Positions 44,249 to 53,209 of a stretch of 64,000 nt of DNA are shown here, in pieces. Each line of letters opens with the position of its first letter. Position 1 is the first letter of the stretch. The stretch spans positions 124,001-188,000 of the forward strand of contig NZ_JAFMVC010000004.1 of NCBI RefSeq assembly GCF_025499605.1, in the 5' to 3' direction. This stretch comes from Carboxylicivirga litoralis. GTDB taxonomy: Bacteria; Bacteroidota; Bacteroidia; Bacteroidales; Marinilabiliaceae. Both the position numbers and the translations under genes were made by a program. Under the pieces are notes generated by a model that did not search any database, was not told where the DNA came from, and was given only the letters and a program-made list of their open reading frames with translations.

Positions 44249-46396
44249 ATGAAAATTGCAATTATTTACAACAAAGACCTGACCGGCGTTATTAATACGC
44301 TGGGCATGCAGAATAAAGAGTTTTATTCGGAAGCTAACGTTAAACGAGTAGCCGAGAGCCTGGAGAAGGCCGGCCACAATGTGCATATACTCGATGGAAA
44401 CATGTATATCATTGAGCGATTGCAGCATTTTATGCCACGGGTGATTGATGGCGAACAAATGGGCATGGTCTTCAATATGGCATACGGCATCCAGGGCGAA
44501 AGTCGTTATACCCACATACCGTCGATGCTTGAGATGTTAGGTATTCCATATGTTGGTTCTACGCCTGCCGGCCATGCTTTGGCTTTAGACAAGGTGATGA
44601 CCAAGATTGTGTGGCAGAATCACCAGTTGCCAACACCTGACTTTTGGGTGTTTAACAGTGCCGATGATGATTTTTCAAAGGTGCATTACCCGGTTATAGT
44701 GAAACCTAAAATGGAAAGTGTGTCTTTCGGTTTAAAGGTGGTTTATAACGAAGAAGACCTCAAAGAAGCGGTTAATTTTATTGTTTCAGAGTTTCAGCAA
44801 CAGGCCTTGGTTGAGCAGTTTATCAGGGGACGTGAATTTTGTGTGGGCCTTGTGGGCAATAATCCTGTAGAAGCGTTTCCGGTTTTGGAAATTGACCTGG
44901 AAGGCGACCCGGATGCCATTCAAACAGTAAGTGATAAAAAAGAAAAGCCGCGACAGAAAGTGTGCCCGGCCAATATTACGCCTGAGTTAGCCGATAAGAT
45001 GCAGAAGTTCAGTATTGATGCCTTTAAAGCACTGGGACTGCGTGATTTTGCCAGGGTGGATATTCGCCTGGATGAGAACGATAATATTTATTTGTTGGAG
45101 ATTAATTCGATGGCTAGCTTGGGCGTTTCCGGTTCGTATCCACATGCAGCCAAGGTGGCTGGTTATGATTATCAAAAGTTGGTTAATCGCATGCTTGATG
45201 TGGCTGCCATCCGTTATTTTGGTGCTTTGCAGCCCATAGAAGGACAAACAGGTTCAAAAAAGCTGCCTTTACATAGCCGGTTACGTACATTTATCCGAAG
45301 CCGTAACGACCAGGCGGAGTCCTTATTAGAGAAGTTGGTTAACATTAACACGCATGTGCGAAATGTAAGTGGTATTAACCAGGCTACAAACCTGATTAAA
45401 ACCGAGTTGGCGCCTCTGGGATTTACGCAAGAGGTATTGCCTAACCTGGAAGTTGGTAATGTTACTTATTTTTCTAATTCATTTAATGAAAAGCTGGATT
45501 GGTTGCTGATTCTTTCAGTTGATGATCAACATAAATTGGAGGATCAGGAATCATTTTATGCAACTGAGCATAAGCTGTATGGTACCGGTATATGGGAAAA
45601 TAAAGGAGGCATTGTTTCCACTATTTTAGCGCTTCAGGCTTTGCGTTTTAGCCGTTTAATTAAAAAGCTGAAGATTGGAATTATTGTAGTGCCTGATACA
45701 ACTATTGGTGGTAAATATTCCAAAGAAATATTAAATACCAAAGCCGAATCGGCACGCCATATACTAGCCCTTCATGGTGGTAATGAAGAAGGCAGTGTGA
45801 TCACCAGTCGGTCGGGGTCAGCCAATTATACTTACGACATCAAATTGGTAAAAAATACCTCGGACAATGTACCAATGGTATCTTCTTTGTTTTATAAGAC
45901 TTTGGCTTCTATTGTTGATATTTCAAAAAACAATCCGGATGTGGTTTTAGCACCGTATAACACGAGTTTTAAAACGAATATTTTCAAAGGTTTTGCTAGT
46001 GGTTCGTCTAAAATAAGTGTCCGTTTTAATAATAGGGAAGAGTACGATGTGATTGATAAGAAGGTGAATAAATTTGTGACATTAACCAAGCAACAGTCAA
46101 AGCTCATTAGTTGTCAGCTGCAAGGTGGTATCTCGCGATTGCCAATGCCAGAAACGGAGGAAAGCCAACATGTCTATGATATCATTAAAAAGCTATCGAA
46201 ACTAACCGATACCAGCCTGACAAAGGAACACCGATGGAGTTCATCCAACATATGCAACATTGTAAAAAACTGTGCCAAGGTGGATGGTTTAGGACCTATG
46301 GGCGGTTACGACAATAAGTGGGCCGAGTATATTTATCGTAGCAGTGTAACCGACCGGGCCTTGCTACTGGCCTTATTACTGAACGAAAAGTTATAG
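44249..46396 (+). CDS. Ddl-like ATP-grasp ligase fused to a degenerate M20 peptidase domain
   Basis: 715 aa. Residues 1-330 are a D-Ala-D-Ala-ligase-type ATP-grasp: GMVFNMAYGIQGESR (Glu84), MLEMLGIPYVGSTPAGHALALDK, VIVKPKMES, then FARVDIRLDENDNIYLLEIN with the metal-binding Glu284 and Asn286. Residues about 345-715 follow the M20 (ArgE/PepT) fold: LVNINTHVRNVSGINQAT at its start, YGTGIWENKGG in place of the metal Asp motif, VPDTT in place of the catalytic Glu pair, and a family-like end DGLGPMGGYDNKWAEYI. The GHxD motif and the catalytic Glu pair are gone, so this half is probably a binding or dimerisation module. A ligase that joins an amino acid to a carboxylate or amine is likely; substrate unknown. 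Downstream of two mscS genes. Confidence 0.8.
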   Translation: MKIAIIYNKDLTGVINTLGMQNKEFYSEANVKRVAESLEKAGHNVHILDGNMYIIERLQHFMPRVIDGEQMGMVFNMAYGIQGESRYTHIPSMLEMLGIPYVGSTPAGHALALDKVMTKIVWQNHQLPTPDFWVFNSADDDFSKVHYPVIVKPKMESVSFGLKVVYNEEDLKEAVNFIVSEFQQQALVEQFIRGREFCVGLVGNNPVEAFPVLEIDLEGDPDAIQTVSDKKEKPRQKVCPANITPELADKMQKFSIDAFKALGLRDFARVDIRLDENDNIYLLEINSMASLGVSGSYPHAAKVAGYDYQKLVNRMLDVAAIRYFGALQPIEGQTGSKKLPLHSRLRTFIRSRNDQAESLLEKLVNINTHVRNVSGINQATNLIKTELAPLGFTQEVLPNLEVGNVTYFSNSFNEKLDWLLILSVDDQHKLEDQESFYATEHKLYGTGIWENKGGIVSTILALQALRFSRLIKKLKIGIIVVPDTTIGGKYSKEILNTKAESARHILALHGGNEEGSVITSRSGSANYTYDIKLVKNTSDNVPMVSSLFYKTLASIVDISKNNPDVVLAPYNTSFKTNIFKGFASGSSKISVRFNNREEYDVIDKKVNKFVTLTKQQSKLISCQLQGGISRLPMPETEESQHVYDIIKKLSKLTDTSLTKEHRWSSSNICNIVKNCAKVDGLGPMGGYDNKWAEYIYRSSVTDRALLLALLLNEKL

Positions 46397-46496
46397 TCTC
46401 ATAAACTGGTATTTTTTGTGCAGCTTTGGTACAAAAAATACCAGTCTTCATAGTCAAGAGTCGACGACTATGCTGATAGTATTAATCTTGTAATTT

Positions 46497-47411
46497 TTAG
46501 CTTTTGATAACATTAAGTTCCAACGGATTGATTTTTTCGCCCCAGTAAACCGTGGTATGTGGGAACGGAATTTCAATATTGTTTTTATCAAAGGCTACTT
46601 TTAGGCGCTTTCGGTACTCGCGGCCGATATGCCATTGCATAATGGGTTTGGTTTTTAAACGTGCTTTAATCACCAAAGCGCTGTCGGCAAACTGATCCAA
46701 ACCCAAAATTTCAATGGGTTCAATAATGTGATTTTTAAACTCTTCATCGTCCTGCAATTCCTGGCCCGTGGCACGCATAATATCCATCACCTGGTTCACA
46801 TCTTCTTTGTAGGCCACACCAATATCAAAAACCATGGCCGACCATTCTTTAGTCATGTTGGCCAAGGTGTTAATTTTACCATTTTGAAAAACATGAACCA
46901 CACCTGAGAAATCACGCAAGGTAATGGTCCGTAATTCAATTTTCTCAACCAGCCCACCAGTTCCGTTGATAACACCTACATCACCTGTTCTGATTTGGTT
47001 TTCGAGCAAAATAAAGAAGCCCGAAATGACGTCGCGGACCAGTTCCTGCGCTCCAAAACCAACCGCCAGGCCAATGATACCAGCGCTGGCCAGGATAGGG
47101 GCTATGTTAACGCCTATCTTTTGTAGTATCAGCATGACTACGATGGTGATCAGTATAATTTTAACAATCCCGTACAGGATGCCTGTCAGGGTGTTGATGC
47201 GTTTCTCGGCTTCTTGTGAATCGGTATGTTTGCTTTTTTCCGCTCGTTTAACCAGGGTCTTTTTTAAACGGTTAATCGTTAGTTTCAAAACTTTTAAAGC
47301 CAATACAACGATGATTAATAACAAGATGATGATTGGTAATTCAGAGATGAACCAATTCTGTAAATGAAGCAATTGCTCGGTTATTAAGTGTTGGTCAAAA
47401 AAATCCATCAT
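46497..47411 (-). CDS. MscS-family mechanosensitive channel (4 of 5)
   Basis: 304 aa from ATG at 47411 (or the next codon); a frame extension to 47462 begins with TTG. One N-terminal TM (about residues 23-44), a basic linker, then TM2 and TM3 with pore APILASAGIIGLAVGFGAQE followed by LVRDVISGFFILLENQIRTG. Ends IEIPFPHTTVYWGEKI. Resembles the YbdG/YggB-type MscS of Bacteroidota. Last of three minus-strand genes after the 992-aa protein and another mscS. Converges with the ATP-grasp gene. Confidence 0.9.
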   Translation of the reverse strand: MMDFFDQHLITEQLLHLQNWFISELPIIILLLIIVVLALKVLKLTINRLKKTLVKRAEKSKHTDSQEAEKRINTLTGILYGIVKIILITIVVMLILQKIGVNIAPILASAGIIGLAVGFGAQELVRDVISGFFILLENQIRTGDVGVINGTGGLVEKIELRTITLRDFSGVVHVFQNGKINTLANMTKEWSAMVFDIGVAYKEDVNQVMDIMRATGQELQDDEEFKNHIIEPIEILGLDQFADSALVIKARLKTKPIMQWHIGREYRKRLKVAFDKNNIEIPFPHTTVYWGEKINPLELNVIKS

Positions 47412-47516
47412 AAGCGCAGTGTTTAAAACGATATCATTAATAATAAGAAAAATGAACCGCAAAATGTTTTATGGGGCAGGGCCAAATAAGCGCCCTTGAG
47501 CCCGGTGGCATCCTTT

Positions 47517-48491
47517 TTACTGATAGTAATCGGGCGAAATCAGTTTTTCTTTAATTAACTCTCTCAATGTTATTTCAGTCATGTCACTCTTAAAAATAAA
47601 TTCATTTTTGATGTCTGACACATAGGCTTTCAGGCGCATTTTAATGATGCTGCGGCGGTCTTTCATCTCATTAAAAAACAAGACGGTAACGGGTTTATTC
47701 AAATAGATGTATTTTGACACCAATGCCGCTTCGGTGGCAATGCGACGCACTTTCTGCGTATCAATATCCAGTGGCAGGTATAGCTCGGCCACCACCTGGC
47801 AGTTGGTGGCACCACTATTCGAATTAGAAATAGACTGATTCATCATTTCGCCATTGGGTATGGTCACAACAGAATCGTCAGCTGTCACAATACGCGTTGA
47901 GCGCAAACCAATTTTAATCACTTCGCCATAGGAGTTGCCCGCCTCTATCTTATCTCCAATCTGAAATGGCCTGTCAAACAAAATCATTAAGCCTCCAAAA
48001 ATATTTTTCAATAAGTCCTGGGCTGCAAAACCAACCGCAACACCAACAGATGTAAAAAAGGCGATAACAGTGGCCAAAGGCGGTTTTATAATGCCTTGAA
48101 TAATGATGTAAGTGACAAATATCCAGCCCAATATTTTAATAATCGGATTGATGCGTTTGACCGTAATAGTGGCTTGCGAGCTTCTTTTGCCCATTCGGTT
48201 CAGGATTAACTCGATGATTTTAAGGATGATAAATCCAAATAAAATCAATATGGCTGACCAGGCAATTTTACCCGGTGTGATGATTTTATCCACTGCAGGT
48301 GCACCTAACTGGTGGATTCTGTCTTTTAAATTGTTGGATTGAACAGAGTCATTGGTCAGTTCAGTTGTAATATTGGTAACAACACTATCTTTTAAAAGTG
48401 TGTTAAATATACTGTCTGGCTTGGTATTGGCAGGGAGTGTTACACTGAATGTAAACAGGATAGGTAATAGAAAGGGAACTAATTTTTTCAT
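47517..48491 (-). CDS. MscS-family mechanosensitive channel with signal peptide (5 of 5)
   Basis: 324 aa from the ATG at 48491 (the frame could begin at a GTG at 48503). Signal peptide MKKLVPFLLPILFTFSVTLPA and a short periplasmic segment before the TMs distinguish it from the others. Pore: AFFTSVGVAVGFAAQDLLKN, then IFGGLMILFDRPFQIGDKIE; ends LREL region IKEKLISPDYYQ. 16 bases downstream of the 992-aa protein gene, so translated from the same message. The periplasmic part may sense or bind something outside. Confidence 0.88.
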   Translation of the reverse strand: MKKLVPFLLPILFTFSVTLPANTKPDSIFNTLLKDSVVTNITTELTNDSVQSNNLKDRIHQLGAPAVDKIITPGKIAWSAILILFGFIILKIIELILNRMGKRSSQATITVKRINPIIKILGWIFVTYIIIQGIIKPPLATVIAFFTSVGVAVGFAAQDLLKNIFGGLMILFDRPFQIGDKIEAGNSYGEVIKIGLRSTRIVTADDSVVTIPNGEMMNQSISNSNSGATNCQVVAELYLPLDIDTQKVRRIATEAALVSKYIYLNKPVTVLFFNEMKDRRSIIKMRLKAYVSDIKNEFIFKSDMTEITLRELIKEKLISPDYYQ

Positions 48492-48507
48492 AGAGGATAA
48501 CACTTGA

Positions 48508-51486
48508 TTAATGAAGAAAATTACGTGCTTTTAATGAATCAATGGTTGAGCGGTACAGCAATAAATTAATGACAAAACGGCCTTTTATTTCAAGTAACAG
48601 CCCATCGTCCACCATTTGAAATAACTTCATTCGGCCCTGTTCAGGGGTGTAACGCATCACTTTGCAAAAGCCTTCAATATCCAGGCCATCGTGCAATAAA
48701 ATGGCATAGAGGCAAAACAGTTTTTCCTGGCTGAGACCTTTTATGAAGGAGCTGTTAAAGTCATTCATGGAACTAATGTAAAGGGTATTGTTGGCAATGC
48801 GTTTGATGGAGCGCAGCCAAAAAATGAAGGCGACACTGAGGTTGCCTTTTGATAATGCTGTTAACACCTGAAAATATTGTTTTTCTCGACTGGCTTGTAT
48901 TTCTTCGGGCTTTTGTTTGGTGTTTTTATTTTTAGTCACCGACGTTTTATCTGGCAGATATTGAATGTTATAGCCGCTAACCCGGTGGCGTTTTTTGATT
49001 ATCTCTATCATCTCTTCTTTTGAGAAATCGCCCAGCTTAATAACGTGCCCAAAATATTCTTCAATGGAAACAACTTTGTTTAAGTAGTTCCAGGCATGAA
49101 GAGTGGAAGTACAAATCCAAAAAATTGATTTGTTGGTTTTTGAGATGATTTCAAACAAGAGTTTTAAACTTTCAAAGCCATCTACTTTTTTGAGGTAGGC
49201 AAACTGAAGTCCTTCCAAAACGATGATTTGCTTTCTGGCGTTTAATTCATCAATCAAGAGAGCCACTTCATTCATAGGTGTTAAATCCAGGTTATCAGCC
49301 AGGGTAAACACAAATTCATCGGGTTGATATATTTTTATAAAATCTTGAAAATTAATCGAAGTAATGGGTAGGTCTTTATCTTTTACTGCATAACGTATTA
49401 CCGATGTGATACCCGCGCCTTTTTCGGCGGCAATGGCCAGCGTGGCATAGCGGCCTTTTTGCCAATTGCGGTAGGCGTTCTCAAAATCGGCGAGTTCTGT
49501 TGTGCGCTTATGGTAAAGATAGCCCTCGTCAATGGCCTCCAGTTTAAACAGCCGCTGATATAAATAGGGTAGTTTATTGGTGGTGTCGGCAATCTCGCTC
49601 AGAAAAATGGATATTTCGTTATTAATCTGTGCCTCTACCTCTTCCTGAGAATAGATTTTAGAGAGTTGCCTGGTGAGTTTAAATCCTTTCGTTTTTAGAG
49701 AGTCCCATTGTACCAGGCAGAAATGGTAGCATTGGGTGATTTTCTCGGTTAATAGCACCTTCAGCCTGGAAGATTGACGAATGGCTTTGGCTTTTATAAT
49801 GCGAATGTTTAAAGCGCCTAATTTTTCATTTTCGGTTAGCTCTAACAGTTCATCAATAAGTAATTGAGTGCTGCTCTCAACATCTTTTTCAATGGTGTTT
49901 TTTATTGCTTCAAGTTGCTCAACGATCTCTTCGAGCTTAGATAGTACCTTTACTTTACCTTCATTAAATACCTCGGTTCGATTGCTTTGTGAGTCTTCCT
50001 CTATTTCAGCGTTAATGATCGCTAATAAGGTTTCAAAATTGTAATCCGATACATGCAGAATGTTGGATAACTCATCTTCGTACAAGGCAATTTGCTGCAG
50101 TACACTTTGCTTCAGTTGACCTATTTGAGCCGAAAACGCCGGTTGTATCTCGAATTGAAGCAAATCTTTCAAAAAAACAGATGTGGTATCGGATAGTTGT
50201 ATTTTGTCCCATTCTACAGGATTGTTAAGAATATTTCGTTTGTGATTTGTATTGTTTATTTGGTTAATGATTTGCTGTTCAATAGTATTCAAAACAAATA
50301 GTGCCGATTGAGAATGGTCGAGCCGAGAAAGAAATAAGCTTTGGTTTGATAAAACCTTAGTTATTTTTGTTTGACAATCACTGATGCTTTTACTTTCCGC
50401 TTCCTCATTGATGGTCTGGTAAATGCTATCAATGGTTTTGACGGCGTTTTGAACGTCTTCACTCACCTTATCAATGGCAGCAATATTACGTTGTTTATGC
50501 TTTGAATTAAATGTGGTTATGGCGGTATTGATGACCATGAATATATCAGCATCAAAACTCCAGTCTTCGGATAAGCCAAATAAGGCAATCTCCCACGAAC
50601 GCAATTGCTTTAATTGTTGAGATGACCGCTTTTTGAGTCTTTTGTTGACCCGTAATTTATTTTCCTTCAGTCGCTTATGTTCCCAGGTGCCGAGTTTAGG
50701 ATAGTGTTCATCTATGGCTTTTTGCTTAAGCGATAAGGTGGTTTCAATTTGCTGTATAAGCTGCTTTTTATAACTACTGACAAATGCTTTCGTTTCGGTC
50801 GATTTATCGAGCAAAGCATTTAATTGGAGTTCTATTTCCTGTGTTTTAGTCGGTGAGTTGAGCGGATAGCTTAAATGAATGGTGTTAAACGCAGCCTGAT
50901 AAAACTTAATGAGCTCTATTTCAAATAATAAAAGTTCCTCGATAAAGGGCCATAGCTCAGGATTGACACTGAAATATAATTCATTGCTCAAATAGTACTT
51001 TAGTGGGAGCTTCTTGTTGATTTGAACTTTTGCTTTATCCTTGTGCCACAATAATTTCAGTTTAAAGCGGATGCGTTTGAAGAATTTGATTTTGCCAACT
51101 ATCCAGCTGTCACTTGAGTTTTTTGTGCGGTTCTCTTCACATTCCGCATCAATAATGGTTTTGGGCAAAGAATTGATGAGTTGGTTTCGCGTCTCAAAAA
51201 ATTGCTTCAGGGCTTTTTCTGTAGCTGACTCTTCGCCCATTAAGTAGTTAGCATTGTTAAAGGTCAGAATCTGTGTCAGAAATGCGCGATGTTCACTCAG
51301 GAACCGGTCATAGTCTGCTTCTTTCGACTTTAAGCGTGCAATAGTTTTCTGGTACCCTTTTGCAATCAGCTCCATCTGTGTTCCTAGTTTATCAATACTG
51401 TCCAGACGGCAGTGAACAATATCTACAAATGAGTTTGTAAAGAGGTGGTTAAAGGACTGTAGGGCTGATTTAAAGCTATCAATCAT
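48508..51486 (-). CDS. Large coiled-coil / degenerate AAA-like ATPase / winged-helix protein
   Basis: 992 aa, no family recognised with certainty. Residues 1-640 are long amphipathic helices rich in Gln, Lys, Leu and Glu with no membrane segment. From about residue 660 a P-loop-like fold starts: YRNWQKGRYATLAIAAEKGA, then GITSVIRYA. The Walker A Lys is replaced by Ile, and the Walker B place reads QIIVLEGLQFAYL, so ATP hydrolysis looks lost or altered. A sensor-like IFWICTSTLHAWNYL and a C-terminal winged helix (LSQEKLFCLYAILLHDGLD, then LLLEIKGRFVINLLLY) recall ORC/STAND regulators. It heads an operon with two mscS genes (16-base gap) and diverges from the polyamine operon. Possibly a cytoplasmic gate or sensor of the channels (inference). 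Confidence 0.6.
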   Translation of the reverse strand: MIDSFKSALQSFNHLFTNSFVDIVHCRLDSIDKLGTQMELIAKGYQKTIARLKSKEADYDRFLSEHRAFLTQILTFNNANYLMGEESATEKALKQFFETRNQLINSLPKTIIDAECEENRTKNSSDSWIVGKIKFFKRIRFKLKLLWHKDKAKVQINKKLPLKYYLSNELYFSVNPELWPFIEELLLFEIELIKFYQAAFNTIHLSYPLNSPTKTQEIELQLNALLDKSTETKAFVSSYKKQLIQQIETTLSLKQKAIDEHYPKLGTWEHKRLKENKLRVNKRLKKRSSQQLKQLRSWEIALFGLSEDWSFDADIFMVINTAITTFNSKHKQRNIAAIDKVSEDVQNAVKTIDSIYQTINEEAESKSISDCQTKITKVLSNQSLFLSRLDHSQSALFVLNTIEQQIINQINNTNHKRNILNNPVEWDKIQLSDTTSVFLKDLLQFEIQPAFSAQIGQLKQSVLQQIALYEDELSNILHVSDYNFETLLAIINAEIEEDSQSNRTEVFNEGKVKVLSKLEEIVEQLEAIKNTIEKDVESSTQLLIDELLELTENEKLGALNIRIIKAKAIRQSSRLKVLLTEKITQCYHFCLVQWDSLKTKGFKLTRQLSKIYSQEEVEAQINNEISIFLSEIADTTNKLPYLYQRLFKLEAIDEGYLYHKRTTELADFENAYRNWQKGRYATLAIAAEKGAGITSVIRYAVKDKDLPITSINFQDFIKIYQPDEFVFTLADNLDLTPMNEVALLIDELNARKQIIVLEGLQFAYLKKVDGFESLKLLFEIISKTNKSIFWICTSTLHAWNYLNKVVSIEEYFGHVIKLGDFSKEEMIEIIKKRHRVSGYNIQYLPDKTSVTKNKNTKQKPEEIQASREKQYFQVLTALSKGNLSVAFIFWLRSIKRIANNTLYISSMNDFNSSFIKGLSQEKLFCLYAILLHDGLDIEGFCKVMRYTPEQGRMKLFQMVDDGLLLEIKGRFVINLLLYRSTIDSLKARNFLH

Positions 51487-51499
51487 AGGAATCTATTTG

Positions 51500-51511
51500 C
51501 TGTTTAAACAG
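51500..51511. promoter_or_regulatory. Palindrome CTGTTTAAACAG in the divergent promoter region
   Basis: A perfect 12-bp palindrome 14 bases before the start of the 992-aa protein, inside the 175-bp divergent gap to the GNAT-nitrilase gene. Possible operator serving both directions. No convincing -7 box is seen on either strand. Confidence 0.25.
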
Positions 51512-51661
51512 ATATGGTATTCTATTGGTTGTCTAAATATTTAATTAACAAGCAGAACCGTGAGTTGTTTTTTAAAAAATATAAATCTGAATTAATGGTG
51601 TTACCTATTCACATTTTTGTGTCTAAAAGAGAAAGTTTTAAAAACACTTTGGATTACAAAA

Positions 51662-53191
51662 ATGGATAAAGAAATACGTAACGTTCAGTTAAGCTATTTG
51701 AATATCAATGATTATTCCGAACTAAAACAGGTGATGATTAGCTCCTATCATGCTTTGGATAATGCCTATTGGTCGTCGGAAAAAATAGCAAAATTGATTG
51801 AAATATTCCCCGAAGGACAGGTGGTGATAAAGGTAGATGATGAAATAGCCGGATGTGCCTTGTCCATTATAGTGAGTTCATCTGAGTTGGATGATTATCA
51901 TACTTATACTGATATAACCAGCAATTATACATTTGATACCCATTGCGATGATGGCGACACATTGTATGGCATTGATGTATTTGTTAAACCTGATTTTAGG
52001 GGCTTGCGATTGGGACGACGCCTGTATGATTACCGAAAAGAATTGTGCGAAAAGCTCAACCTTAAAGGCATCTTATTTGGTGGCAGAATTCCTAACTTCC
52101 ACAAATACTCAGATAAAATAACGGCCAAACAGTACATTGCCGGAGTTCGAACCAAAGAGATACACGATCCGGTTCTGAATTTCCAGCTATCAAACGATTT
52201 TCACCCCATTCGCTTGCTAAAAAACTATTTAAAGGGCGATGTGGAATCGGAAGAGTATGCCGTTTTATTGCGCTGGGACAATGTGTTTTACGAAAAACCA
52301 CGAAAGAAGGCTGCCATTCAAAAAAAGATAATACGAACAGGATTGGTTCAATGGCAGATGCGCCCTTATAAAACAATTGAGGAGCTGCTCCAGCAAGCTG
52401 AGTATTTTGTGGATGCACTTAGTGGTTACAAAAGTGATTTTGCTTTGTTTCCCGAGTTTTTTAATGCCCCGCTAATGGCGGCTTATAACCATTTAAGCGA
52501 AGCCGATGCTATCAGGGAACTAGCAAAATACACCGAACGTGTAACGCAAGCTATGTCACAACTGGCTATTAGCTATAATATCAATATTATAACCGGAAGT
52601 ATGCCCGAAATGGTGGATAACATGCTGTATAATGTTGGTTATTTGTGTAAACGCGATGGCGGTATCGAGCGCTTTGAGAAATTACATGTAACGCCCGATG
52701 AAAAGAAAGTGTGGGCGCTTCAGGGAGGAAGTGGAATTAGGACTTTTGATACCGATTGTGGAAAGGTAGGTATCCTAATCTGTTACGACATTGAGTTTCC
52801 GGAGTTATCCAGACTGCTGGCCGATGACGGGATGGAAATTTTATTTGTGCCCTTTTTAACGGATACGCAAAATGGCTATTCGAGGGTGCGCAACTGTGCC
52901 CAGGCCCGTGCCATCGAAAACGAATGCTATGTGGTGATAGCCGGTAGTGTTGGCAACCTTCCCAATGTTCACAACATGGACATCCAATATGCGCAGTCGA
53001 TGGTTTTTACGCCCTGCGATTTTCAATTTCCAACCAATGGAGTGAAGGCCGAAGCAACGCCTAATACGGAGATGATATTAATTGCAGATTTGGATTTGGA
53101 CTTGCTTAGAGACATCCATAGCTACGGCAGCGTAACCAACTTAAACGACCGAAGAAAAGATATTTACTCACTATCAAAAACAACCAATTAA
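51662..53191 (+). CDS. GNAT acetyltransferase / carbon-nitrogen hydrolase fusion
   Basis: 509 aa from the ATG at 51662 (TTG extension to 51617 rejected). Residues 1-200 are GNAT-like (DVFVKPDFRGLRLGRRLYDY is the acetyl-CoA loop). Residues about 225-500 are a nitrilase-superfamily domain with the Glu-Lys-Cys triad in place: FPEFFN (Glu265), EKLHVTP (Lys340) and GILICYDIEFPE (Cys374). Such fusions are widespread and their substrate is often unknown. As first gene of a polyamine operon, amide hydrolysis of a carbamoyl- or acyl-polyamine is plausible (inference). 18 bases to the next gene. Confidence 0.88.
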   Translation: MDKEIRNVQLSYLNINDYSELKQVMISSYHALDNAYWSSEKIAKLIEIFPEGQVVIKVDDEIAGCALSIIVSSSELDDYHTYTDITSNYTFDTHCDDGDTLYGIDVFVKPDFRGLRLGRRLYDYRKELCEKLNLKGILFGGRIPNFHKYSDKITAKQYIAGVRTKEIHDPVLNFQLSNDFHPIRLLKNYLKGDVESEEYAVLLRWDNVFYEKPRKKAAIQKKIIRTGLVQWQMRPYKTIEELLQQAEYFVDALSGYKSDFALFPEFFNAPLMAAYNHLSEADAIRELAKYTERVTQAMSQLAISYNINIITGSMPEMVDNMLYNVGYLCKRDGGIERFEKLHVTPDEKKVWALQGGSGIRTFDTDCGKVGILICYDIEFPELSRLLADDGMEILFVPFLTDTQNGYSRVRNCAQARAIENECYVVIAGSVGNLPNVHNMDIQYAQSMVFTPCDFQFPTNGVKAEATPNTEMILIADLDLDLLRDIHSYGSVTNLNDRRKDIYSLSKTTN

Positions 53192-53209
53192 GAAAGAATT
53201 GAACTAAAA

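Noticed and set aside
46497-47462. Start of mscS at 47462, and similar early starts for several genes (11539, 15765, 20346, 24692, 24962, 27087, 40760, 51617)
   Set aside because: These begin with TTG with no credible ribosome site, while an ATG a little downstream fits signal peptides or known N-termini.
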